DNA of 50,397 nt from Candidatus Hydrogenedentota bacterium (lineage in GTDB: Bacteria > Hydrogenedentota > Hydrogenedentia > Hydrogenedentales > SLHB01), in contig JADLGB010000007.1 of assembly GCA_020849535.1 (NCBI GenBank), positions 1-50,397 of the forward strand, given 5' to 3'. The notes under the pieces are model-generated. The model was not told where the DNA came from. It ran no database searches and was given only the letters and a program-made list of their open reading frames with translations. Made by a program: the position numbers and the translations under genes. Each line of letters starts with the position of its first letter. Position 1 is the first letter of the stretch. Of the stretch, positions 18,826-26,897 are shown one piece after another.

Positions 18826-19122
18826 TGTACAATCACTCCATCGTCGTTTCTGCTGTGAGTCCGCCCCTCGACATTTTAGATACGGACCCGCACACACTCA
18901 CTTCAGATCGGAAAGGTGATCGCCCCCTGGAAAGCCAGGTGGATTCTGAAAAAACGCTGGACGAAGACTCCACACCGGGGAAGGATTACTGACACAGCCG
19001 TCTTCCCCGCGATTTCATTAACCACATTACTATTGTGCAATTCGGTGTGTCAAGCACTAATTCGAGGAATTCTGAAAGACTCGGGGTAAAAATGATGAAA
19101 CTGATAAAAAAGCTGTACGCAT

Positions 19123-20622
19123 CTACTGTTTAGCCCGTTTGGGCACCAATATCACAATGAGATGCCATATTCGGGCTGCACCGATCAATTCCAGTACGAG
19201 GACAAGCGCACAGAACAGCACGGATGCCGCGACCAGTGCTGTCAAGCGCGGGTAGTCCGCGAACACCGCGGTGCTTCTTATCCAACTACATGCCCCCCAG
19301 AGCACGGCGGAACCGGCCGCCGAGGCGAGCAGGGGCCGCACCGGCCAGCGGATAGGCAGTTTCCACGACACGGCTTGCATGCCCAGCACGGACGCGACGC
19401 AGTAGCCGATGAGGCTTGCGCCGGCGGCGCCTTGGATGCCGAAGAAGTAGATCAGTAACGGGTCCAGCAGCAGGTCCACTCCGAGCGCCACGCCGATGAC
19501 CGCGGCGGCGGCTTTTGCCTGCCCGATGCCTGCGAGGACGTGCAGATTGAGGTAGGAAACGAAGTAAAACACGCCCGCCACGGCGAGCAGGTTGAAGGCT
19601 TCTGGTGCATTGAGAATATCGGTTCCGAAGAGCGTGGTGATGAGGGTATCGGAAAAGGCGGCCATCAACACTCCCGCGGGCAGTATCAGGACGCAGGCCG
19701 CCTCGTAGATGCGGTTCAGGCCGTCGGCGAGCAGGGCGCGCTCGTTGCGCACCCACAACGTGCGCGCCATGGGCATGAAGCTGAGGCCGGCCGCGGTGAT
19801 GAGGCTGTAGATGATCATGGCGGTGGGTAGCGCGATCTGATACGCGGCGACTTCGCGCATGTCGCCGCGGACCAGCGTGATGAACATGGTGTCCAATGAG
19901 GAGAACACCACGATCCCCCCGAACGCCAGCGACAGGTACTTGCCGCTGCCGAAGGCTTGGGCCGTCAACTCCCACGACCATTGGGGGCGGCCGCGCAGAA
20001 TGGCGCTGTGGGATACGGCGATGGCCAGCCCTTGCAGCAGCACGGCGGCAGCCGCGGCGGTGGTATAGGCCCAGCCGACCCCATCGACGCCAAGGCCCCG
20101 GCTGACGAAAAGATAGCCGCATCCGAGGCAAGCCGCCGCGCGGATCAGGTCCGCGATGTTGCGCCACACCAGGGATTGCACGGCCAGGAGGATCTGTTGG
20201 CCGGACTTGAACAGCACGACCAGAAACGCGTGGATGGCCAGGATTATCAGCAGGCCGGCTCCTGTCGAATCGCCGAAGAGCGCGCGTGAGGCCGGACCCG
20301 CGAACGCGGTCACGGCGAGTCCGAGCGCGAGGGCGAACGCGCACTGGGGCAGCAAGGCGGTCAGCGCCAGGTCACGAATGGCCCCGGGCTTCTTCTCTTC
20401 CCGGAATTGAGTGATGTAGGGGACGAGACCCGGATCGAATCCAAAACTCAGCACCGGTTGGAGAGCCATGGCAAAGGAGTACGCGGCATAGAAGAGGCCG
20501 TACTGCTCGGGTGTCAGGTACTTGTAGAAGGCAATGCGAAGCACATAGAACAAGGCCCCGGTGAGGACGGTGGTCGCCACAGTCACGGCGGTGTGGAAGG
20601 CATACTGGCGTCCGTACCCCAT
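19123..20622 (-). CDS. Polysaccharide/oligosaccharide flippase (Wzx/MATE-like)
   Basis: A 499-residue integral membrane protein with about 12-14 hydrophobic helices. The N-terminus (LTGALFYVLRIAFYKYLTPEQYGLFYAAYSFAMAL) is the usual start of Wzx/RfbX-type flippases, which move lipid-linked sugars across the inner membrane. The family call rests on topology and this N-terminal pattern. The ATG at 20622 follows the glycosyltransferase stop by a single base, so the two genes form an operon. The longer frame to 21351 is a shadow of that gene. Confidence 0.85.
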   Translation of the reverse strand: MGYGRQYAFHTAVTVATTVLTGALFYVLRIAFYKYLTPEQYGLFYAAYSFAMALQPVLSFGFDPGLVPYITQFREEKKPGAIRDLALTALLPQCAFALALGLAVTAFAGPASRALFGDSTGAGLLIILAIHAFLVVLFKSGQQILLAVQSLVWRNIADLIRAAACLGCGYLFVSRGLGVDGVGWAYTTAAAAAVLLQGLAIAVSHSAILRGRPQWSWELTAQAFGSGKYLSLAFGGIVVFSSLDTMFITLVRGDMREVAAYQIALPTAMIIYSLITAAGLSFMPMARTLWVRNERALLADGLNRIYEAACVLILPAGVLMAAFSDTLITTLFGTDILNAPEAFNLLAVAGVFYFVSYLNLHVLAGIGQAKAAAAVIGVALGVDLLLDPLLIYFFGIQGAAGASLIGYCVASVLGMQAVSWKLPIRWPVRPLLASAAGSAVLWGACSWIRSTAVFADYPRLTALVAASVLFCALVLVLELIGAARIWHLIVILVPKRAKQ

Positions 20623-20623
20623 C

Positions 20624-21790
20624 CTAAGTGCGCTCGCAGGCTCGGGCCACCGCCGCCTCGAAGGCGTCGGCGGTACGGGCCAGGGTGAACGGCTCGATAG
20701 ACCGGCGCGCGGCCTCACGCAGCGCGTCTTGATTCGTGCGCGTGCTGAAGTGCCGCCGGAGGGCCTCGCATAGCGCTTCAGGATTTCGCGCGGGTACGAT
20801 GTACCCGTTGACGCCATCCTGGAGCAGATCGGCCGTTGCCCCGCACACATCAGTAGCGAGCACGGGAAGGCCGCAAGCGAGGGCTTCGTTGATGACCAAG
20901 CCCCAGATCTCGCTGCGCGATGGCAGGACCAGCAAATCGGCCAGCGCATAGTATTGGGGCAATGCGTCGCGCGCCACGAATCCAGCGAAGACCACGCGCT
21001 CCTCCAATCCTTCGGCTTGTACGAAGCGTCGGTAGCGCGGCTCATCGCGTCCGCTGCCCACGAGGAGCAGTGTTGTGCGGGCGTCTTCCCTGGCATAGCG
21101 CGCAAACGAAGCCAGCAAGTCCCCGACGCCCTTGAGTTCCAGGAGATTTCCGCAGAACAGAAGCACCCGTTCAGTCGCGATGCCGAGGCGCGCACGCAAG
21201 GTCTCGCGTTCGGCGGAGGAAATCCGGCTGCTTCTCGCAAACTGTGCTGTCTCGACCGTGTTGTATGCGAGGTAGGTGCGGGCCGGATCCGCGCCCAGGG
21301 AGACAAGATAGTCGCGGGCACGCGAACCATAAGCGAGAAAGGCGTCCGCACGCCGCACGAGACCCTGGACCAGCGGTCGCGTCAAGGTGCGGAGCAAGGT
21401 GTTTTCGGAGGCCGTGCTGCCGCTCCACAACACGAATGGTGTGCGGGTCCTCCTCGCGTGCCAGGCCGTGTAGAAGGCCGCGGGGGTGTCCCACGCGCAG
21501 AAGATGATGGCGTCGGGCCGCGGGCGGGCCAGCTCGGCGGGCAGCGCGTAGTTGAGAAGCACAACGTTATAGCGGCTTCCCAAGGGTATCGTTACGTGGG
21601 GCAGAACCCGATAGCGGAACCCCGCGTCCGGCGCCTCGGAAGGCCACTGGCGCACCGAACGGATGTCACCGAGTATCCACACATCCAAGTCAAAACGCCC
21701 CGCCAGTTCCGCGAACAGCGGCACCCGGTAGGGTGACAGGAAATTGTGGAGCAACACGACGCGGGGCTTCCTTGTGCGACATTCGGCCAT
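20624..21790 (-). CDS. GT4-family glycosyltransferase
   Basis: A 388-residue GT-B glycosyltransferase. The N-terminal acceptor domain starts VVLLHNFLSPYRVPLFAELAGRFDLDV. The C-terminal nucleotide-sugar domain shows LLFCGNLLELKGVGDLLASFA, LLLVGSGRDEPRY, VVFAGFVARDALPQYYALADLLVLPSRSEIWGLVINEALACGLPVL, with the E-x7-E motif typical of GT4. The sugar is not predictable. Together with the flippase 1 bp downstream it belongs to an exopolysaccharide or O-antigen type pathway, but no polymerase or other transferases are adjacent. Confidence 0.92.
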   Translation of the reverse strand: MAECRTRKPRVVLLHNFLSPYRVPLFAELAGRFDLDVWILGDIRSVRQWPSEAPDAGFRYRVLPHVTIPLGSRYNVVLLNYALPAELARPRPDAIIFCAWDTPAAFYTAWHARRTRTPFVLWSGSTASENTLLRTLTRPLVQGLVRRADAFLAYGSRARDYLVSLGADPARTYLAYNTVETAQFARSSRISSAERETLRARLGIATERVLLFCGNLLELKGVGDLLASFARYAREDARTTLLLVGSGRDEPRYRRFVQAEGLEERVVFAGFVARDALPQYYALADLLVLPSRSEIWGLVINEALACGLPVLATDVCGATADLLQDGVNGYIVPARNPEALCEALRRHFSTRTNQDALREAARRSIEPFTLARTADAFEAAVARACERT

Positions 21791-22715
21791 ACCGCCGCAT
21801 ACTAGGGTGTAATGGGTCGCGATTCAATCCGCCGCGCGTTGTTCGCTCTCGCAATGCCTCACGGGCTCACTCGAGGAGTTCTCACATCCCCCCGGCGCCA
21901 ATGCGCTTCCGGTGCCGCCAGTACCGAACACGCCCGGTCCCCCGAACCCCGCGCAGCAGTAGCGCACCATCGAGAAGACTTCGACACGGATAAATCGAAG
22001 AGTTCACCACGAAGGGCACGAAGGACACGAAGGAGACTGGTCAAGTCAATCCTGTAATGCAATGCAATTCCTTTGGACGGGATAACAGGATTGGCAGGAT
22101 TGAAGAAGTGCTGAGCTACAACGTCGAACGTCGCATGGCCGTCATGTCCGCAAAGGCGGGCATCTATGTGTGTTGAACGTATACGCAATGTCCTTCTGAG
22201 TAAACGCCACAAGGTCCATACATTTCATCGTGTCCATCCGGCAATCCTGTCTCGACTTTTCTTTCATTGACGGAGTGACTCCGCGACTCGGGCAATTCGA
22301 AGAGTTCACCACGAAGGGCACGAAGCACACGAAAGAGACCAATCCGGTCAATCCTGTAATCCTGTCTCAACTCTTCGTCTCATTCGGGGAGCAGTTCGGC
22401 GGGCTCGGGCGTGGGGGTGGCGCGTGGTTGGTGGAAGAAATCTTTCCAGGTGGTGGGGAGGAACAGGAGGCCGGGGAGGGCGGGGCTGACGGTGCCCACG
22501 AGGTGGGACAGGAAGGTGTGGGCGAGGGCGGCGTTGGGGGCACGGCAGGACTGACACCGTCTTTCGCGGAGGCTCTGCGCAGTGAAACACGGTGTCTGTC
22601 CCTGCTCGGCCGACGACTCTCGGCTGCCTCGCCATGGCAAGAGAGTAACAAATCAACAGAAGCAATGCAACAAATGGTTACTGTCCCCATTTGTTTTCCA
22701 TTTGTTTTTGAACGA
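21791..22715. other. Gene-free stretch with dispersed repeats
   Basis: No convincing gene is seen. Two direct copies of a ~64-bp repeat lie at 21995-22058 and 22297-22360. The G-rich part 22390-22560 gives open frames on both strands, but all are biased in composition and none has a recognisable domain. Confidence 0.6.
21995..22360. repeat. Two direct copies of a dispersed ACGAAGG-type repeat
   Basis: Copies at 21995-22058 and 22297-22360 share TCGAAGAGTTCACCACGAAG, then GGCACGAAG and a tail TCAATCCTGTAAT. The same core TCACCACGAAGG is the unit expanded in the minisatellite at 44672-45051. Confidence 0.85.
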
Positions 22716-23351
22716 TCATTCTGATGGCGGAAATGTAATTATACTTTCTATGCTTCCAAAGCAAACATTGGTCATCCTTGCCGACTCGACCGCATCTTTA
22801 ACCTTACGAGTCACAAACGTTATTCTAGTCTCGGGAGGGCAAAAGATGTCGCTGCCGTCCCAACTATCGGGGCGAAAGTACGTTCCTCGCCCTTCCCAAT
22901 AGCCGCCGTCCGGCAGCGCCTTCCGCTTGACCCACACCCGCCTCGTCAAGCTTTCATCAATTGGCCCGCACCGGCCCAAAACGCTCAACCCACAGCAAGG
23001 CAATCTCTTAACTTCTTCATTGTCATCGTCGAGAATGGATGCTTCGAACGGCCTGAATCCGGTAAAACTGCAGGCTTGAAGTAGCGCAATAAACCGTAGT
23101 GAGTAGAGATGAATACCGGCCCATTCAGTGATTCTAAGATCATAGGTTCTTTTAGGAATACGGCCAACATATGTAATTACTGCTCTAGGGCGCATAATTC
23201 CAAGATGCAAGGCCTCGACCTTGCTTTCTGACGCCCATTTGCCGACGGCCTTGACCTGCAATTTGAAGGTCAAGGGATCCACGGTGAATATATCTCGGTA
23301 CGGATTTCCCACGTAGAGTCCTTTTTCACTAGAAATAGATCGTGAGACCAT
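22716..23351 (-). CDS. Probable immunity protein (Imm11 / double-CXXCG SitI-like)
   Basis: A 211-residue soluble protein. Its C-terminal block SWDGSDIFCPPETRITFVTRKVKDAVESARMTNVCF resembles, from memory, the GSDIF...VT-R--DA----LT-V-F pattern of Imm11 and the SitI6/double-CXXCG immunity families of polymorphic toxin systems. FTGFRPFEASI in the middle also fits. These proteins bind and neutralise a cognate toxin. The ATG at 23351 overlaps the last 23 bases of the toxin-like frame, the usual toxin-immunity arrangement. A TTG at 23375 in the same frame is an alternative start. Codon use is AT-richer than the neighbours, suggesting transfer. Family assignment is tentative; the coding call is firmer. 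Confidence 0.6.
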   Translation of the reverse strand: MVSRSISSEKGLYVGNPYRDIFTVDPLTFKLQVKAVGKWASESKVEALHLGIMRPRAVITYVGRIPKRTYDLRITEWAGIHLYSLRFIALLQACSFTGFRPFEASILDDDNEEVKRLPCCGLSVLGRCGPIDESLTRRVWVKRKALPDGGYWEGRGTYFRPDSWDGSDIFCPPETRITFVTRKVKDAVESARMTNVCFGSIESIITFPPSE

Positions 23352-23467
23352 ACTTTGAGGCAAGCCCCCTTCCAAAACTAAGGATCTGTGCTTTGGTACG
23401 TTTACCCCCGCCGTTTAGATAGTTTTTCCAAGCCATATTATAACTAATAAATGGGGACACTAACCAT
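23329..23467 (-). pseudogene. C-terminal remnant of a polymorphic toxin
   Basis: This frame encodes YNMAWKNYLNGGGKRTKAQ followed by ILSFGRGLASKYGLTIYF and a stop. The pattern W--Y----...T--QIL-F---LA-KYGL resembles the tail of Rhs/lipoprotein-type toxins that precede SitI/Imm11-like genes. The upstream catalytic part is absent: the frame loses resemblance exactly at the 23449-23467 inverted repeat, so the gene is truncated. Confidence 0.5.
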
Positions 23468-23968
23468 GTATAGGACTCGCTCCCTGTACTTACCCCCGGA
23501 ACATGCTGCGTTGACGCGTGTCGGTGTGCGAAGGCGTGTTCCCCAAAGCAGGTACCATTGGCCGCATTCCCGAGGGGTGGTTCCCTATACCTTGATTGTC
23601 CCCGATCCAGGCATTGAGTACTCATGGAAGAATAGCACTACTGCCCGAAATAGGCAACGGGGCGGCTCATGAAATTCAACGCGGTGAGGAAGGGTGCTGA
23701 TTTGCCGACTCAGCGTCGCGTGCGGGGGCGGCCCGTGCGGGTGTGTCGGCATCCTAAAGAGCCGGCAAGGATGCCGGCGCTCCTGGTCGGACCGCTTCCG
23801 CAGGATGGTAGGCTTTGATCCAGAGTCCACGCCGCAAAGAGTTCGTGCCATTCGGGTCAGTCCCATTCCACTGCCGTTTTTTGGGTTGAAGCAATGCTCT
23901 GTGCGGAGCCCGGGCCGGTTGACAGAAATCCGGGTTTCAAGCGTGGTTCGTGTGTAGCCGCGAGGGCG
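23468..23968. other. Gene-free stretch
   Basis: No supported gene. It contains one copy of the palindrome GCCGGCAAGGATGCCGGC followed by GCTCCTGG (about 23761-23786), shared with 9694-9718. Open frames here have no recognisable content. Confidence 0.6.
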
Positions 23969-25495
23969 TCACCATTCGCGGACTTGCGGCCAGATGGTGT
24001 CCATCGGCACATGGGGTTCGCGGCACACGATGACGTGGAAAAGGTCATCCCCGGGATTCACGTTCTCCAGTTCGACGATGACGCCGTCCTCAACATTGGC
24101 GAACGCCTGTGCGAGGGATTCCTTGTCGATGCCTGCCGCGATGACGATACGTGTGGCGGGTGGCGGCGGGCCCCAGAGGTAGTAGGTCATAGCGCCGCTG
24201 TAGGCCTTGGGCAGTCCGTAGGATTCGCCGAGGTAATCCACGGCCCCGGCAATCCCGTATCCGGCGGTGAATATGATTGCGGAAGACTTCTCCTCGGGGG
24301 TGAGGCGGTTATAGACCTGCGCAATTGCTTCTACGCGCTCCGGCCAGCCGAATTGGCCGTGCAGATCGCCTGTAAGTTCGTAGACATTGTCGAGCTTCCC
24401 GAAGGTCAGGGCCGAGATGTACCGGTCCGTCGCGCCGATCGAAAAAATGGGCAGTGCCACCGGAGCGAACGTGGCACCCGTTACAGCGAGCGTGGCGAAC
24501 GCAGCCGGGCGCAGCCAGGCCCACTGACGGCGTTCGGCGAAGCGTTCGATGGCGATGGCGCCGCCGGCGAGCAGCGGCGGATACGCAGGCGCGAGATAGT
24601 AGATCTTGCTCTTCGCGAGCACGAGCAGCAAGAAGACGGAGACGAAGAGCAGGCCGAGCAGACGGTACTGTTTGCCGGAGCCCGCGAGGAAGAACACCAA
24701 CCCCGCGATCCAGATGGGCGCATTGAACGGATGCAGGTACAGGACCTGTCCGAGCAGAAACTGCAAGACGGAGATGCCGCTCATGGTCTCTTCGTTAAGG
24801 CGGCGGATGAACTCGAGTGTGGGCCAGCCGTTCTGGATTTGCCAGACCAAATTGGGAAGGAACAGCAGGAAGGCGACGGCGCCTCCCGCGTAGGGCCAAG
24901 GGGACGTCAGGAGTTTGCGCTGCGGGGTCAGTAACAGGCCCACGGCCAGGCCAAGGCCCCAGAAGAGCATTGTGTGTTTGTTCATCAGGCCCAGACCGGC
25001 GACTACTCCCACCCAGAGCCAAAGGCGCGGATTCTCTTCCTGAATGATGCGCACGACAAGGTAGGAGCAAAGCACCCAGAAGAAAGGCTCGAAGGAAGGG
25101 ATTGCCAGGACGTTTCCCGCCCGCAAATAGACCGGCGCGATAATCATGGACGTACAGGCCAGTGCCTGGGCGAACGCACCGCCTCCCAGGCGGCGTGTCA
25201 ATAGCCCCGTCAAGAACACCGCCGCGGCTCCCGCCAGGGCGGGAAAGAAACGCAATCCGGTAAGCGATTGGCCAAACAGCACGTCCGCAAGCCGGGCAAG
25301 AAACGGGGTCAGCGGAGGGTGGTCGACGTATCCGAATGCAAGGTGGTACCCGCATGCGAGGAAGTACAGTTCATCATGGTGGTATCCGTACCAGCGGTTG
25401 TACACGAGGTGCAGCACAAGCTTGAGCAGGGCAAGGGCGCCGATGATGACGAGTGTGGATTGTTGCCATGGGCGCGGAGTTTTGGCGTCGCTCAT
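23969..25495 (-). CDS. Membrane glycosyltransferase, PMT/ArnT-like (GT39/GT83 fold)
   Basis: A 508-residue polytopic protein with about ten hydrophobic helices. The first loop carries YHHDELYFLACGYHLAFGYVDHPPLTPFLARL, the acidic D-E plus DHPPL pattern of the PMT_2 family. These enzymes move a sugar from a polyprenyl-phosphate donor to lipid or protein on the periplasmic side. The C-terminal ~100 residues (after YLAPAYPPLLAGGA) form a soluble domain. Start ATG 25495 is chosen because the frame's extension to 25576 is not hydrophobic or conserved. Acceptor and donor are unknown. Confidence 0.88.
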   Translation of the reverse strand: MSDAKTPRPWQQSTLVIIGALALLKLVLHLVYNRWYGYHHDELYFLACGYHLAFGYVDHPPLTPFLARLADVLFGQSLTGLRFFPALAGAAAVFLTGLLTRRLGGGAFAQALACTSMIIAPVYLRAGNVLAIPSFEPFFWVLCSYLVVRIIQEENPRLWLWVGVVAGLGLMNKHTMLFWGLGLAVGLLLTPQRKLLTSPWPYAGGAVAFLLFLPNLVWQIQNGWPTLEFIRRLNEETMSGISVLQFLLGQVLYLHPFNAPIWIAGLVFFLAGSGKQYRLLGLLFVSVFLLLVLAKSKIYYLAPAYPPLLAGGAIAIERFAERRQWAWLRPAAFATLAVTGATFAPVALPIFSIGATDRYISALTFGKLDNVYELTGDLHGQFGWPERVEAIAQVYNRLTPEEKSSAIIFTAGYGIAGAVDYLGESYGLPKAYSGAMTYYLWGPPPPATRIVIAAGIDKESLAQAFANVEDGVIVELENVNPGDDLFHVIVCREPHVPMDTIWPQVREW

Positions 25496-25595
25496 ACTGG
25501 TGTACCCTGTCCATTGGTTTTGATCAGCACTACCCCTCGTTTGATGCGCGAAAGCGGCGAACGGTTGCACGCGCACCTGGTGAGCGGATGTAGAA

Positions 25596-25623
25596 CGCCG
25601 GGGAATCGTAGGACTCCCCGGCG
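25596..25623 (-). terminator. Hairpin between aldolase and GT39-like genes
   Basis: A 9-bp stem CGCCGGGGA / TCCCCGGCG with a 10-nt loop sits 54 bp past the aldolase stop. There is no clear T-run, so it may act as a terminator only weakly. Confidence 0.4.
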
Positions 25624-25676
25624 CGGACTAGTGGCGTGCGTTAGGTCGCGGGGCTTGGCCGCGCCGGCCCCAGGCG

Positions 25677-26627
25677 TTACTCTTCGGCCTCCAGCAGCTT
25701 GTCGTAGAACTCCCGGAATGAATCGCCGTGGGCGCCTTTCATGAAAGCCAGGGCGGCGCGTGGGTGCTTGTTCAACAGGCCCGTGATGGCGTAGGGAATC
25801 TCATAGCCCCAGCGCAGGTCGGTCTTCATTTTTACGAAGTACTTCTGGACGAGGTCGAGGATGGGCCGGGAATCGAACTTGGGATTCTTGAGAAAATCGA
25901 CCAGCAGTTCCAAGGGGCAATTCCCCGCGGCGCGGCCCATGCCGTAGATCGTGCCGTCGAGATAGTTGACGCCCCTGATGATGGCCTCGATGGTGTTTCC
26001 GAATCCCAACTGCAGATTGTTGTGTGCGTGGATGCCGATTTCCATCCCCGCGGGCTTGAGCTTGTTGAGGTACTTTTCGGCCAGGTATTGCACTTGCTCC
26101 GAGTAGAAGTATCCGAAGCTGTCCACAAGGTAGACCACTTTGAAGAACTTGGCCTTGGCCAGTTCATCCAGGGCTTCATCGAGATCGGGTTCCAGCACAT
26201 GCGAAATCGCCATGATATTGCAGGTGGTCTCGTAGCCGAGGTCGTGGACGTGCTGGCCCAGGTGGATCGCCTTGTCGATGTCCTTCGTGTACGTGGCCAC
26301 GCGAACCATCGAAATCACCGAGTCCGAGGCGGGCAGGAACGCGTCGTAATCCGTGCGGCCCACATCGCACATGATCGAGATCTTGGTGGCGTCCGTCTTG
26401 AACGCCACGTCGCGGACGTCTTCCTCGTCACAGTAGCGCCAGATGCCGGACTCCGTCGGCGGAAACATCTTCTTGTCCGCGCGATAGCCCAGTTCGACGT
26501 AGTCGACCCCGGCCGCGACCAGACCCTCGAAGACGTCTTTGACGAGCGCCTTATCAAACCCCCAGTTGTTCATGAGTCCGCCATCGCGGATGGTGCAATC
26601 GAGCACTTTGATTTCTGGACGATACAC
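25677..26627 (-). CDS. DRE-TIM aldolase-family protein (HMG-CoA lyase / 4-hydroxy-2-oxovalerate aldolase-like)
   Basis: A 316-residue TIM-barrel protein. The metal and base motif is VLDCTIRDGGLMNNW at residues 8-22, and the second metal motif is HAHNN near residue 200, in IGIHAHNNLQLGFGNT. The motif GMGRAAGNCPLELL closes the barrel. The superfamily cleaves or condenses 2-oxo or acyl-CoA substrates with a divalent metal. This subgroup is usually annotated only as aldolase catalytic domain; the substrate is unknown. It starts with GTG at 26627, with AAGGAG eight bases upstream. Confidence 0.88.
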   Translation of the reverse strand: MYRPEIKVLDCTIRDGGLMNNWGFDKALVKDVFEGLVAAGVDYVELGYRADKKMFPPTESGIWRYCDEEDVRDVAFKTDATKISIMCDVGRTDYDAFLPASDSVISMVRVATYTKDIDKAIHLGQHVHDLGYETTCNIMAISHVLEPDLDEALDELAKAKFFKVVYLVDSFGYFYSEQVQYLAEKYLNKLKPAGMEIGIHAHNNLQLGFGNTIEAIIRGVNYLDGTIYGMGRAAGNCPLELLVDFLKNPKFDSRPILDLVQKYFVKMKTDLRWGYEIPYAITGLLNKHPRAALAFMKGAHGDSFREFYDKLLEAEE

Positions 26628-26897
26628 GGTACGGCTCCTTTCGTGAAGCTAAGCGGCCGGGGGATGCCGCGCCCCAGTTGCGACAGGCTAGTTATAACCG
26701 ATAGCAGGCATGCACGTAAACCGGGCCCAGCCGAGCGGACCAGGCAGGGAGGTGGACCAGCGCCATCTACCAGGCGCGCGGCGTTTGCCTGAACCCGCGG
26801 TCATTTGTTAAGCTCTTTCGGTTCAGGAGGCGGGTGCTAATCCTGAGCATTTCGCATTTTCCGGATGGCCGCGTGGCAGTCGGAGGAGTTCTTCTTC

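Larger units (their letters stand above)
22674..23467. repeat. Inverted repeats bounding an AT-richer toxin/immunity islet
   Basis: ATGGTTACTGTCCCCATTT at 22674-22692 and its inverse at 23449-23467 match at 18 of 19 positions. They enclose 794 bp whose base composition is visibly lower in G+C than the neighbours and which contains the immunity-like gene and the toxin tail. Confidence 0.75.

Noticed and set aside
19090..19131. Tiny plus-strand frame MMKLIKKLYASTV
   Set aside because: Fourteen codons overlapping the flippase end, with only a poor ribosome site; no evidence it is used.
22380..22640. 86-residue minus-strand frame ending LPE
   Set aside because: The region is G-rich, open on both strands, and has no recognised domain; coding is not supported.
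23894..24934. 346-residue plus-strand frame
   Set aside because: It lies antisense to the GT39-like gene; the translation has no domain and arises from biased codon use.
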